Both the position numbers and the translations under genes were made by a program. A DNA stretch of 20,373 nt from Acholeplasmatales bacterium (GTDB lineage Bacteria > Bacillota_I > Bacilli_A > Acholeplasmatales > Anaeroplasmataceae): positions 1 through 20,373 of the forward strand of contig CAAGJD010000006.1 of NCBI GenBank assembly GCA_900770055.1. Reading direction: 5' to 3'. The stretch's first letter is position 1, and each line of letters starts with the position of its first letter. A model generated the notes under the pieces. The model searched no databases, was not told where the DNA came from, and saw only the letters and a program-made list of their open reading frames with translations. Shown piece by piece: positions 13,948-20,373 of this stretch.

Positions 13948-16014
13948 TTAATTGTTATTTTCCTCATCCTCATTATTAGAATCTTCATTAGCTTCTTTTT
14001 TAATTTCTTCATCTTTATTTTCTAAAGGTTCATCATTATTTTCAATTGAAGACTCTTCATTTTGAGGGCTTTCTTCATTTGTTTCTTGAGAAGGATTCAT
14101 TTTATCCTCATACCATTTAAGACTACCTGTTGCTTCAATTTCATCAATATCTGCTTTTGTTAATGTTTCAATCTTTAATAGATAATCAGCAATTTTATGA
14201 AGTAATTCAATATTTTCAGTAATACATTTTTTACACATTTCGTAGCATTCTTCTAAGATTTTACGAGTTTCTTTATCAATTTCAAGAGCTACTTGATCAG
14301 AGAAATTCTTTTCTTTTAAATAATCTCTTCCTAAGAATACACTACCATTTGGAGCTTCATATTGAACTGGTCCTAAGCTTGACATACCATATTCAGTAAC
14401 CATCGCACGAGCAATTGCAGTTGCTTTTTGGAAGTCATTATGAGCACCTGTTGTTACCTCATTAAAGACAATTTCTTCAGCTACTCTACCACCAAATAAA
14501 CCAATGATTTGTTCTATTAACTGACTTTTTGTATGGAAATATGTTTCTTCCTTTGGCATCATTAGGTTATATCCACCAGCATCACCACGAGGAACGATAG
14601 TAATTTTTTGAACTACAGAAGCATTTTTTAATCTTAAACCAATAACAGCATGGCCTGCTTCATGGATAGCAACAAGCTTTCTTTCTCTTTCAATATATTT
14701 ACGAGATTTTTTAGCAGGACCCATCATAACACGGTCAATTGCTTCATCTAAATCTGACATACTAATAAGCTTTCTATTTTCTCTTGCGGCAAGAAGTGCT
14801 GCTTCATTTAAAAGATTTTCGATATCAGCACCACTAAAGCCTGGTGTTCTTTGAGCAAGATCAGAAAGTTTAACACCTGGTGCTAAATGCTTATTTCTTG
14901 CATGAACATCTAAAATTGCTTCTCTACCCTTAACATCAGGGTTACTAATTGTGATTTGTCTATCAAATCTACCTGGTCTTAATAATGCTGGATCTAAAAC
15001 ATCTGGTCTATTTGTTGCGGCCATAATAATGATACCTGAATTTGGAACAAATCCATCCATCTCAACAAGTAATTGGTTTAATGTTTGTTCACGTTCATCA
15101 TGGCCACCACCCATACCAGCACCACGTTGACGACCTACAGCATCAATTTCATCTATAAAAATAATACATGGTGCATTTTCTTTTGCTGTTTTAAACATAT
15201 CCCTAACACGTGCTGCACCAACACCAACAAACATTTCAACAAAGTCAGAACCTGAAATAGAGAAGAAAGGTACTCCTGCCTCTCCTGCAACAGCCTTCGC
15301 AAGTAATGTTTTACCAGTACCAGGAGGACCAAATAAAATTACACCCTTTGGTACTCTAGCACCAATTTCATTATATTTACGAGGATTCTTTAAGAAATCA
15401 ACGATTTCTACCATTTCTTGCTTTTCCTCGTCACAGCCTGCAACATCCTTAAATGTTACAGTTTTTCCTCTTGATAATCTTGCAGTAGATTTTGCAAAAT
15501 CTGTGGCTCCACCACCTGTTGCCTGACTTTTTAATAATTTTCTAAAGAATATATAGAATAATATTCCGATAATTAAGAATGGTGCGAATGATACAAATAA
15601 TGATAGCCATACATCTGATTCCTTCGCAACAAGCTTAATATTTACTTTATTAAAGGCATCTGTTTGCATTATATTATTTAATAAATCATTATTAACAATT
15701 AATGTAAATTTTTCTGATTTACCATCAGCATTTAAATATGTACCACTAATAGTGTACATTAAATAGTTTTCTCCACCTACTGGAGTAGCTTTTAAATCTC
15801 CACTAATCTTATCTGTTTCAACATATTCAACAAACTCATTATATGTTAGCTTTTCTGGGTTCTTTACTGATAAAAATTGAATTATCATAAATACACCAAC
15901 AATTCCAATCAATAGCATAACGATAAATGCTATATCAAATTTATGTTTAGGTGTTTGATTATTCAAATTTTTATTTTGACTTGAATTTTGATCTTGATTT
16001 TGATTTTGATTCAT
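13948..16014 (-). CDS. ftsH: ATP-dependent membrane zinc metalloprotease FtsH
   Basis: 688 residues. Two membrane helices (about 28-49 and 136-157) flank an extracytoplasmic domain. The AAA module has Walker A GPPGTGKT (229-236), the pore aromatic Phe262 in MFVGVG, Walker B IIFIDEID (284-291), and the second region of homology with NRPDVLDPALLRPGRFDR and its arginine fingers. The protease domain has HEAGH (451-455) and the third zinc ligand Asp527. It extracts and degrades membrane proteins and short-lived regulators as a hexamer. AGGAGG lies within the last codons of hpt, and the ATG abuts its TAA. The N-terminal 20 residues are an unusual Asn/Gln-rich tail from a short DNA repeat; the last 50 residues are very acidic and probably disordered. 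Confidence 0.97.
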   Translation of the reverse strand: MNQNQNQDQNSSQNKNLNNQTPKHKFDIAFIVMLLIGIVGVFMIIQFLSVKNPEKLTYNEFVEYVETDKISGDLKATPVGGENYLMYTISGTYLNADGKSEKFTLIVNNDLLNNIMQTDAFNKVNIKLVAKESDVWLSLFVSFAPFLIIGILFYIFFRKLLKSQATGGGATDFAKSTARLSRGKTVTFKDVAGCDEEKQEMVEIVDFLKNPRKYNEIGARVPKGVILFGPPGTGKTLLAKAVAGEAGVPFFSISGSDFVEMFVGVGAARVRDMFKTAKENAPCIIFIDEIDAVGRQRGAGMGGGHDEREQTLNQLLVEMDGFVPNSGIIIMAATNRPDVLDPALLRPGRFDRQITISNPDVKGREAILDVHARNKHLAPGVKLSDLAQRTPGFSGADIENLLNEAALLAARENRKLISMSDLDEAIDRVMMGPAKKSRKYIERERKLVAIHEAGHAVIGLRLKNASVVQKITIVPRGDAGGYNLMMPKEETYFHTKSQLIEQIIGLFGGRVAEEIVFNEVTTGAHNDFQKATAIARAMVTEYGMSSLGPVQYEAPNGSVFLGRDYLKEKNFSDQVALEIDKETRKILEECYEMCKKCITENIELLHKIADYLLKIETLTKADIDEIEATGSLKWYEDKMNPSQETNEESPQNEESSIENNDEPLENKDEEIKKEANEDSNNEDEENNN

Positions 16015-16557
16015 TTAATTTTCCTCCTTCGTATAGATTTCTTCTTTCAATACTCCAATATATGGAAGATTTCTATAAAACTCATTATAATCTAAGCCAT
16101 AGCCAACCACAAATTCATTTGGTACAAGACTTCCAATATATTTAGCTTGAATATCAACTACTCTTCCTTCAGGTTTATCTAATAAGACGCAAAGCTCAAC
16201 AGATTTTGCTTTATTATTAAATAATAATTGACGAATACTATCTAAGGTTCTTCCTGAATCTAAAATATCATCAATAATAATTATTTCTCTATCTTTAACA
16301 TTAGGCATTTCACCCTTTACAGTAACAATACCTGTTGATTCAGTACCTCTATATGAGCTTACCTTCATATATTCTAGATTACATGGAATAGTAATATTTC
16401 TTACAAGATCTGACATAAATGGTTGGCAGCCCTTTAATAAACCAATAATTAAAGGAGTTTTTCCAACATAATCCCTACTTATTTCACTACCTAATCTTTG
16501 ACAAATTTCATCGATTTGTTCTTTTGTAACACTTATCTTTTTAATATCATTTTCCAT
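16015..16557 (-). CDS. hpt: Hypoxanthine phosphoribosyltransferase
   Basis: 180 residues from the ATG at 16557, the same length as Bacillus HprT. The PRPP-binding motif EIIIIDDILDSGRTL lies near residues 90-104, with the flexible-loop segment SSYRGTESTG before it and the purine-binding VGYGLDYNEFYRNLPYIG near the C-terminus. It converts hypoxanthine (and usually guanine) plus PRPP to the nucleotide in purine salvage. A GTG at 16572 is in frame but itself forms part of the ribosome site GAGGAG, which is correctly spaced for the ATG at 16557. That ATG lies one base after the tilS stop, so the genes are coupled. In Bacillus the protein also associates with TilS, consistent with the conserved pairing. 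Confidence 0.95.
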   Translation of the reverse strand: MENDIKKISVTKEQIDEICQRLGSEISRDYVGKTPLIIGLLKGCQPFMSDLVRNITIPCNLEYMKVSSYRGTESTGIVTVKGEMPNVKDREIIIIDDILDSGRTLDSIRQLLFNNKAKSVELCVLLDKPEGRVVDIQAKYIGSLVPNEFVVGYGLDYNEFYRNLPYIGVLKEEIYTKEEN

Positions 16558-16558
16558 A

Positions 16559-17857
16559 CTAAAGCTCCTCACAAACTAAATATATATCTCCAATGTTTTT
16601 TTGTTCACTGCATGATTTTGATTTTACTAAATTATAAATCCAAATTATTTCATTTTTATTATTTGTAATAATTGGTATTTCACATCTTTTAAGCTTAGGA
16701 ATTTTCTTATCAATAAAGATTCTATTAAGCTTTTTATTACCAATAGAAAGAGTGATAAAATCTCCTTCTTTAAATGGTCTAATAATAATTGGAAATTCTA
16801 TAGTATTATAGCATAATTTAATGTATTTTTCATTATGTTGTGGCATATTTTCCGAAAAATAGAATTTATATTTATTATCATATATTTTTATATCATTAAT
16901 GTATAATTCTATTTCTTCAATTTTCTTATTAATTATTTTTTTAATAAATATTTGATTATATTCTCTTATAACAATATAATCACGCTCTAAACATAAATGC
17001 TTAGAACCATTATTTGAATTAGTCATTTTTAATATAGAATTAATAACATCATTAGTTTTTCTTATTTTATATTTTTCTAATAATAAAGATATTATATCCT
17101 TTTTTAAAGCTAAATCTAATGAATTAAAGCTATCTATATCAATAGTATTATTCGTTGTATTTAAATAATCTATACTTTGTCTTCTAATAAAATCAAAGGC
17201 TTCCTTTAGCTGATTAGAATATTCAAATACTTTATTATATAAATCCTGACTCTCATTTTTAAGAAGTGGAATAATATTATTTCTTATTCTATTTCTTAAA
17301 AATACATTTTCTTTATTTGATGAATCCTCAAAATAAATTAAATTATTATATTTAGCATATTCATAGATTTCTTCCTTTGCTACACAAAGAAGTGGTCTAA
17401 TAATTTTATATTCACCGTCATCATTACAAATTGATATTCCACCATAACCATATAAATTAGAGCCCTCTAAAAGCTTCATTAATATTGTTTCTAGCTGATC
17501 ATCTAAATGATGAGCTGTAGCTATTACATTAGTATGATATTTTTTACAAATATCTTTAAAAAAATTATATCTTGCGTTATGAGCCTCATTATGAAAATTA
17601 TCATTACCTGTATAATGATAATCTAAAAGTTCAAAAGGAATATTTAATTTTTTCGCAAGCTTATGCATTTCTTCTTGTTCTATTTTTGATTCTAATCTTT
17701 TATTATGATTAACATGAGCTAAAATAACCTTAAAGCCAAGCTTATTAAGTATGTGAAGTAAAACAACAGAGTCAACACCACCACTTACTGCACAAACAAT
17801 AGGGCAATCTAAAATTAAGCTGTTGTTTTTTAAAAATTCATATATCTTTTTTTCCAT
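16559..17857 (-). CDS. tilS: tRNA(Ile)-lysidine synthetase TilS
   Basis: 432 residues. The PP-loop ATP pyrophosphatase motif SGGVDS is at 25-30, followed by the AHVNHNKR and ES signature, then TAHHLDDQLET, and FLRNRIRNNIIPLL before the helical and C-terminal tRNA-binding domains. The C-terminal segment (IIRPFKEGDFI through to CEEL) is the usual TilS_C region. It turns C34 of the minor isoleucine tRNA into lysidine so that it reads AUA, a frequent codon in such AT-rich genomes; essential in most bacteria. In-frame codons upstream of the ATG at 17857 overlap the operon's promoter (a TTG at 17914 is the -35 element itself), so they cannot be coding. GAGGG lies very close to the ATG, with AAGG 12 bases before it. 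Confidence 0.94.
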   Translation of the reverse strand: MEKKIYEFLKNNSLILDCPIVCAVSGGVDSVVLLHILNKLGFKVILAHVNHNKRLESKIEQEEMHKLAKKLNIPFELLDYHYTGNDNFHNEAHNARYNFFKDICKKYHTNVIATAHHLDDQLETILMKLLEGSNLYGYGGISICNDDGEYKIIRPLLCVAKEEIYEYAKYNNLIYFEDSSNKENVFLRNRIRNNIIPLLKNESQDLYNKVFEYSNQLKEAFDFIRRQSIDYLNTTNNTIDIDSFNSLDLALKKDIISLLLEKYKIRKTNDVINSILKMTNSNNGSKHLCLERDYIVIREYNQIFIKKIINKKIEEIELYINDIKIYDNKYKFYFSENMPQHNEKYIKLCYNTIEFPIIIRPFKEGDFITLSIGNKKLNRIFIDKKIPKLKRCEIPIITNNKNEIIWIYNLVKSKSCSEQKNIGDIYLVCEEL

Positions 17858-17884
17858 TGCCCTCACCAACCTTAACAATTCATT

Positions 17885-17914
17885 ATTATACTCTATAATA
17901 TAAATATTAATCAA
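17885..17914 (-). promoter_or_regulatory. Promoter of the tilS operon
   Basis: TTGATT (17909-17914) and TATAAT (17885-17890) with an 18-base spacer. The predicted start near 17878 leaves a leader of about 21 bases before tilS. Confidence 0.75.
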
Positions 17915-17940
17915 TAAATTAATATTGTGAAATAATGTAA

Positions 17941-17955
17941 AAATTATGGATAATT
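17941..17955 (-). terminator. Weak AT-only hairpin after the helicase gene
   Basis: Immediately after the helicase stop, AATTA and TAATT pair around TCCA and are followed by TTTTAC in minus-strand reading. The stem is short and all A-T, so termination would be inefficient and read-through into tilS is possible. Confidence 0.3.
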
Positions 17956-20274
17956 CTATTTATTAAAGAATTTAATTAATTCCATTTTTAAATTATAGGA
18001 ATTAGTTATAATCTTTTTATTTGTCCAATGCGGAGGCATTAATCTTTGGTAAATATTATAATTAAAGCGTTCATCCATTAATATAGCTACACCCTTATCA
18101 CTATAATCTCTAATTACTCTTCCTACTGCCTGAATAACCTTTGTAAAGCCTGGATATGTATAAGCATAATCAAAGCCTTGAGAATATTCTTGTTCAAAAT
18201 AATCTTTTAAAATGTTATTTTCATCACAAATAAGAGGAAGACCTACACCAACAATTATTACTCCACTTAAAGAATCTCCTATAAAATCTATACCTTCAGA
18301 AAATACTCCACCCATAACAAAGAAACCTACCTTTGTATGAGAAAAATCCTTAAATTTATCAATAATTTCTTGTTTTTCTAAATCATTCATATTATTTTTT
18401 TGAACAATTATTTCATAATCAGGATCAGTTATTGATTCTAATACCATATTCATATAAGCATATGATGGAAAAAAAACAATATAATTTCCTTTATGAGCAT
18501 TTGTTAGTGCTTCAATAGTTTCAATAATAGGGTCAATTGAATCTATTCGATATTTATATTTTGTTGAAATATTACTATTAATAATAATATTTAAATTATT
18601 TGGATCAAATGGAGAAGGAAGCTCAATATATTTTCCTTCTTTTTTTGTAAGTAAATTACAATGATAATCTATAGGATATAAAGTAGCTGAGAAAAAGACA
18701 ATACCATGAATAGAGCTTTTTATAGTATCAAGTAAAAATTCTGATGCATCTAGACAATAATAATTAATTCTTACCATATCATTTTCTAAATTAATGATAG
18801 TTTTATGAGTAATAGAATAAATTTCACTTATTCTTAAAAAATCCATTATTTTAAAGTATACTTCTAATGCTTGATCCTTATCTTTTATATTTTTATTTTC
18901 TTCAAATATTTGATCACATTTAAGATTTATTTGTCTTAAAATAGCGTATAAATCGCTATTTTGTTTAGTATCTACTATTGTAGCCTTTAAGGCTAGATTT
19001 TCACGATAGGAATCAAATATTTCAAGTGCTTTATTACAATCACTTCTAATTGATGGTTTAAAACCATTTAGCTTAGAACGTAATAATCTAATATCTGCTT
19101 CAGAAAGTTCACTTGAATACATTTCTTTACTTCTTGATATTAAATTATGAGCCTCATCAACTAATACCTTGGGTGTATATGTATCATCCTCAAAATATCT
19201 TATTAGATGAGCCTTTGGATCAAATACGTAATTATAATCAGCAATAACTAAATCACAAAAATATGATAAATATAAGCTAAATTCAAAAGCACATATTTTA
19301 AATTTATTACTTATTTCTAAAATTAATGCTGAATCATAAACATCTTCTTTTTTAAATATATCCATTGTTGCGGCTTTTAATCTATCAAAATAACCAATAG
19401 CGAATGGACATTCATCAGGGTTACAGTTTTTTTGTTTAGCATTACATATTTTTCTTTTAGCAGTTATATCAATAGCCTTTATTTTTAAGCCATTTTTATG
19501 TAAAAGCTTAATAGCTTCAACTGGAGCATTTTTTCCACTACCTTTGGCTGTTAAATAAAATAATTTATCAGTTTTTTCTAAGGTTTTTAAGGCTGAAAAT
19601 AGGGTTGCCATAGTTTTACCTATACCAGTAGGAGCAATAGCGTAAAGAATATCATTTGTTGTTAAGGCTTGATAAACTGCCTTCATAAGCTCTCTTTGAC
19701 CTGGGCGCTTTTTTTGATAAGGAAATTCAATTTCTTTTATTGTAATTTCACGATTTTTTTGACTTTCATCTAATAGATTAAGCCATGTAATATATTCTTC
19801 TAAAAGTTCAAATGTAAAATTCTCTAAAGTATCGATTTTTTCAATAAAATCGAAGCTTTTTACTTCATAATCAACAACACTAATATAGGTTAATCTTAAA
19901 TGAATTTTATCTAAATTATTATTTAATCCATAGACATATCCATAGATTTTTAATTGAGCTAAATGCTCCTGATGATAGTCTGTAGTTATTGTATCTAAAT
20001 CCTCTGTTGTTGATTTTAATTCTTCAATAATTATTTCTTCATTAATATTTAATATTCCATCAATAAAACCATGTAGTATATAATTCTTACCTAAATAGTT
20101 TAATTCCTTTTTGATATATACCTCTTTAAGTGATTTAGAATTATATTTTGATTGGATATATTGATGTGCCTTAGTGCCTGCTTGAAGGTCATGATTTGAG
20201 AAAAATTCATGAGTTAGGTTACCACTTTGCTTAGTAAAATAAGCTAGCTCTTTAATTGCGATTAAATTACTCAT
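17956..20274 (-). CDS. PD-(D/E)XK nuclease fused to XPD/DinG-type FeS helicase
   Basis: 772 residues. Residues 1-160 form a RecB/Cas4-like nuclease: His37 in GTKAHQ, Asp72 in HGFIDG, Glu85 and Lys87 in EELK, and Gln107 in AQLKIYGY, but without Cas4's cysteines. The superfamily 2 helicase follows: Walker A APTGIGKT (214-221), four cysteines for a 4Fe-4S cluster at 277, 284, 289 and 328, the DYNYVFDP segment, DEAH (373-376), FFSATL, GGVFSEGIDF and QAVGRVIRD (motif VI). XPD/DinG relatives unwind DNA 5' to 3' in repair; the fusion could trim the displaced strand. This architecture recurs in Bacillota beginning with a similar 'I-x-ELxxF--SG(D/N)L' N-terminus. AAAGGAGG a few bases before the ATG fixes the start. 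All core motifs are intact. Confidence 0.9.
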   Translation of the reverse strand: MSNLIAIKELAYFTKQSGNLTHEFFSNHDLQAGTKAHQYIQSKYNSKSLKEVYIKKELNYLGKNYILHGFIDGILNINEEIIIEELKSTTEDLDTITTDYHQEHLAQLKIYGYVYGLNNNLDKIHLRLTYISVVDYEVKSFDFIEKIDTLENFTFELLEEYITWLNLLDESQKNREITIKEIEFPYQKKRPGQRELMKAVYQALTTNDILYAIAPTGIGKTMATLFSALKTLEKTDKLFYLTAKGSGKNAPVEAIKLLHKNGLKIKAIDITAKRKICNAKQKNCNPDECPFAIGYFDRLKAATMDIFKKEDVYDSALILEISNKFKICAFEFSLYLSYFCDLVIADYNYVFDPKAHLIRYFEDDTYTPKVLVDEAHNLISRSKEMYSSELSEADIRLLRSKLNGFKPSIRSDCNKALEIFDSYRENLALKATIVDTKQNSDLYAILRQINLKCDQIFEENKNIKDKDQALEVYFKIMDFLRISEIYSITHKTIINLENDMVRINYYCLDASEFLLDTIKSSIHGIVFFSATLYPIDYHCNLLTKKEGKYIELPSPFDPNNLNIIINSNISTKYKYRIDSIDPIIETIEALTNAHKGNYIVFFPSYAYMNMVLESITDPDYEIIVQKNNMNDLEKQEIIDKFKDFSHTKVGFFVMGGVFSEGIDFIGDSLSGVIIVGVGLPLICDENNILKDYFEQEYSQGFDYAYTYPGFTKVIQAVGRVIRDYSDKGVAILMDERFNYNIYQRLMPPHWTNKKIITNSYNLKMELIKFFNK

Positions 20275-20295
20275 AACATGACCTCCTTTAGCTTA

Positions 20296-20316
20296 TTCGT
20301 ATAATAAAAGTACGAA
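20296..20316. promoter_or_regulatory. Inverted repeat in the helicase leader
   Basis: TTCGTA (20296-20301) and TACGAA (20311-20316) lie 9 bases apart between the predicted transcription start (about 20324) and the ribosome site. The position suits a repressor or an RNA hairpin. It does not match the Bacillus LexA box beyond one CGAAC half. Confidence 0.4.
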
Positions 20317-20330
20317 CAATTCATACATAT

Positions 20331-20359
20331 ATTATACTTCTTTATTTTGATATAATCAA
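20331..20359 (-). promoter_or_regulatory. Promoter of the helicase gene
   Basis: TTGATT (20354-20359) and TATAAT (20331-20336) with an ideal 17-base spacer; leader about 50 bases. Confidence 0.8.
20349..20356 (+). promoter_or_regulatory. Extended -10 of a divergent promoter leading out of the window
   Basis: TGATATAAT on the plus strand (TGn-TATAAT type, about 20348-20356) overlaps the helicase -35 within the near-palindrome TTGAT-ATA-ATCAA. The gene it would drive lies beyond position 20373. No good -35 is visible. Confidence 0.45.
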
Positions 20360-20373
20360 TTTAGACAAGCATA

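Noticed and set aside
13593..13951. Antisense and overlapping frames over rqcP and its terminator
   Set aside because: They overlap a well-recognised RqcP protein, have no ribosome sites and read like out-of-frame translation.
17858..17914. N-terminal extension of TilS starting at the TTG at 17914
   Set aside because: The stretch contains the -35 and -10 of the operon promoter and the residues do not resemble TilS; the ATG at 17857 gives the normal N-terminus.
20296..20325. LexA (SOS) box before the helicase gene
   Set aside because: Only one CGAAC half is present; the opposite half does not match the CGAAC-n4-GTTCG pattern.
1..20373. TGA read as tryptophan (genetic code 4)
   Set aside because: Genes such as ftsH, mnmE (ending in CLGK) and tilS run to their expected full length without internal TGA, and use TGG for Trp; absence of TGA stops alone does not show reassignment.

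Overview
The window is AT-rich DNA with tight bacterial gene packing, good Shine-Dalgarno sites and Bacillus-like promoters. It fits a low-GC Bacillota (class Bacilli, somewhere near the Erysipelotrichales, RF39 or Acholeplasmatales side), probably from a gut or other plant-polysaccharide habitat. That placement is inferred from gene order and style; no rRNA is present to confirm it. All sixteen genes whose ends are visible stop with TAA or TAG, never TGA, while tryptophan is encoded by TGG.

Layout. 1-420: 3' end of an IS605-type tnpB with hairpins behind it. 441-770: a membrane-protein ORF with no convincing start. 1000-1533: a TetR-type regulator, sealed by a hairpin terminator. 1560-6725 (minus strand): two secreted lipoproteins for pectin de-esterification, a CE8-like pectinesterase (upstream) and a rhamnogalacturonan acetylesterase-like SGNH protein (downstream). 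They share Thr/Pro linkers, a related beta-sandwich module, and a 10-bp promoter-proximal box at nearly the same distance from each start codon. 7035-8230 (minus): two coupled genes of unknown function with a clear promoter and terminator. 8390-10482 (plus): an S66 (LD-carboxypeptidase/MccF-like) peptidase and an acyltransferase-3 membrane protein. 10512-11852 (minus): mnmE with its own promoter. 11904-13586 (minus): a membrane-anchored surface protein with Ig-like repeats. 13690-17857 (minus): a housekeeping operon tilS-hpt-ftsH-rqcP with strong promoter and terminator, in the order known from Bacillus (yabO/rqcP lies elsewhere in the same neighbourhood there). 17956-20274 (minus): a PD-(D/E)XK nuclease fused to an XPD/DinG-type iron-sulfur helicase, next to a divergent promoter at the right edge.

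How the parts work together. The pectin pair removes methyl esters from homogalacturonan and probably acetyl groups from rhamnogalacturonan at the cell surface; no lyase or transporter is visible, so these must lie elsewhere. An imperfect palindrome at the pectinesterase transcription start suggests LacI/CcpA-type control. The right half is conserved housekeeping: tRNA decoding (TilS, MnmE), purine salvage (Hpt), membrane proteolysis (FtsH), ribosome rescue (RqcP) and DNA repair (the helicase). I found no CRISPR array, prophage or obviously new defence system. The most open items are the unknown pair at 7035-8230, the shared pectin box, the stop-codon bias and the tnpB fragment with its hairpins.
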